A DNA stretch of 64,000 nt from Vibrio sinus (GTDB lineage: Bacteria > Pseudomonadota > Gammaproteobacteria > Enterobacterales > Vibrionaceae): positions 496,001-560,000 of the forward strand of contig NZ_JAMKMR010000001.1 of assembly GCF_023634645.1 (NCBI RefSeq). Direction: 5' to 3'. Position 1 is the first letter of the stretch, and each line of letters begins with the position of its first letter. A program made the position numbers and the translations under genes. Positions 63,197 to 64,000 of this stretch are shown here, one piece after another. A model generated the notes under the pieces. The model saw only the letters and a program-made list of their open reading frames with translations, had not been told where the DNA came from and ran no database searches.

Positions 63197-64000
63197 CTAG
63201 TTGACAATCACCGTTTTCACATTCATAAATTCATGGATGCCTTCTGCCGACAACTCTCTACCAAACCCTGATTCTTTAATCCCACCAAATGGCAGACGTG
63301 GATCAGAAGCCACTTTGGTGTTCACCGCACACGCACCTACCTGTATTTTCTCCCGAGCAATACGCTCACCTTTCTCTAAATCTTGGGTAAATACAGCGCC
63401 AGCTAAACCAAATACTGAGTCGTTGGAGATACGGATCGCATCTTCTTCATCTTTTGCTTTCACCACGCACACAACGGGGCCAAATAGCTCCTCGTGATAC
63501 GCTGGAATACCTTCTTTTACATCAACCAGTAATGTTGGTTGATAGAAATACCCTTCTCTTTGCAAAGGCTTACCACCTAATAAGCAGGTGGCGCCAGCGC
63601 TGATGCTACGTTGGACTTGGTTATCAAGTTCATGCATCAAGTCTTCACGCGCCATAGGGCCGATATTGGTCGATGGGTCCATTGGATCATTACACTGATA
63701 CTCTTGGACTTTCGCTTTTACCTTTTCAACGAAGGTGTCGTAAATATCTTCTTCCACAATGAGGCGTTTAGCAGAAATACACACTTGACCGGCATTATCC
63801 AAGCGCGATTCAATGCATTGAGACACCGCATGATCCAAATCGGCGTCTTTTAAAATCACATATGGATCACTGCCACCTAGCTCTAGCACTACCTTCTTCA
63901 AGGCGGTTGCCGTTTCAGCTCCCACAATAGCACCAGCTTTACCACTTCCGGTCAACGTCACGCCTTGGATAAGTGGGTGCTCAATGATCGCCTGCACGAC
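63197..64000 (-). CDS. NAD(P)-dependent aldehyde dehydrogenase, succinate-semialdehyde type (5' end beyond window)
   Basis: The last ~268 residues are present and the frame is open to the window edge. The catalytic Glu is in VVLELGGSDPYVIL, and the nucleophile Cys in NAGQVCISAKRLIV; the usual C-terminal SVFGLAGAVFT and LPFGGIKESGFGREL motifs follow. The GQVCISAKR form with LELGGSDP recalls succinate-semialdehyde dehydrogenases. It oxidises an aldehyde to an acid in the cytoplasm and could use the product of the decarboxylase encoded at 54127. Confidence 0.88.
   Translation of the reverse strand, partial: VVQAIIEHPLIQGVTLTGSGKAGAIVGAETATALKKVVLELGGSDPYVILKDADLDHAVSQCIESRLDNAGQVCISAKRLIVEEDIYDTFVEKVKAKVQEYQCNDPMDPSTNIGPMAREDLMHELDNQVQRSISAGATCLLGGKPLQREGYFYQPTLLVDVKEGIPAYHEELFGPVVCVVKAKDEEDAIRISNDSVFGLAGAVFTQDLEKGERIAREKIQVGACAVNTKVASDPRLPFGGIKESGFGRELSAEGIHEFMNVKTVIVN

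Overview
The window looks like a chromosome segment of a marine gamma-proteobacterium, most likely a Vibrio and plausibly its second chromosome. The grounds are the protein families, the roughly 45% GC of the backbone, and the pairing of a ShyA-like M23 endopeptidase with a GGDEF/EAL protein, which I recall from Vibrio chromosome 2. No rRNA, tRNA or CRISPR array was seen.

Layout. 1-1.3 kb: three poorly known small genes, one with ankyrin repeats. 1.5-6.4 kb: a leftward periplasmic iron-type operon (two imelysin-like proteins, a di-haem DUF1111 protein, a DUF1513 protein) behind a good Fur-box candidate. 6.8-8.4 kb: isochorismatase-like hydrolase and divergent LysR regulator. 8.4-16.4 kb: a complete caa3-type cytochrome c oxidase locus (coxB with fused cytochrome c, coxA, ctaG, coxC, SURF1, an assembly-type protein, ctaA, ctaB), with a small DUF2909 gene on the opposite strand. 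16.7-22.6 kb: phospho-sugar mutase, ethanolamine-type permease, outer-membrane protein, solute-binding protein, EamA transporter. 22.7-30.0 kb: a 2-aminoethylphosphonate (AEP) locus, with a four-gene ABC importer facing HAD and alkaline-phosphatase-superfamily hydrolases and the oxidative pair PhnY/PhnZ, which release glycine and phosphate. 30.3-35.7 kb: secreted small protein, FAH-family enzyme, a terminator-ended structured RNA ahead of an EamA transporter plus double-thioredoxin-fold protein, and an OmpR/EnvZ-type two-component system.

35.5-45.7 kb is the accessory zone and the most unusual part. An esterase gene (41163-42134) is flanked on both sides by foreign, AT-rich DNA. Each insertion is bracketed by direct repeats of the neighbouring host sequence: 330 bp at about 95% identity on the left, and 199/166 bp on the right. 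Gene ends are therefore duplicated as stubs. Insertion 1 (about 5 kb) carries a lipoprotein, a 323-residue protein, and a 708-residue protein whose first ~295 residues are related to the 323-residue one. The C-terminal part of the long protein looks ADP-ribosyltransferase/OspC-like. The insertion also holds a third truncated copy of the same gene start fused to a serine-recombinase remnant. Insertion 2 (about 3.2 kb) carries an IS91-type transposase fragment, an orphan TssB-like (type VI sheath) gene and a GxSxG lipase-like effector candidate. I read the zone as two related integrations of putative toxin/effector cargo, probably by recombination through homologous host segments.

45.6-64 kb: backbone again, with a solute-binding protein, Bcr/CflA MFS pump and LysR, GGDEF/EVL c-di-GMP protein, ShyA-like endopeptidase and CBM48-like protein. 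Then comes a CoA-dependent C5-dicarboxylate locus resembling Yersinia ripABC (CoA-transferase, MaoC hydratase, CitE-type lyase) with a thiamine-diphosphate decarboxylase, an outer-membrane protein, a LysR regulator, a YjiH-type membrane protein and an aldehyde dehydrogenase cut by the window end.
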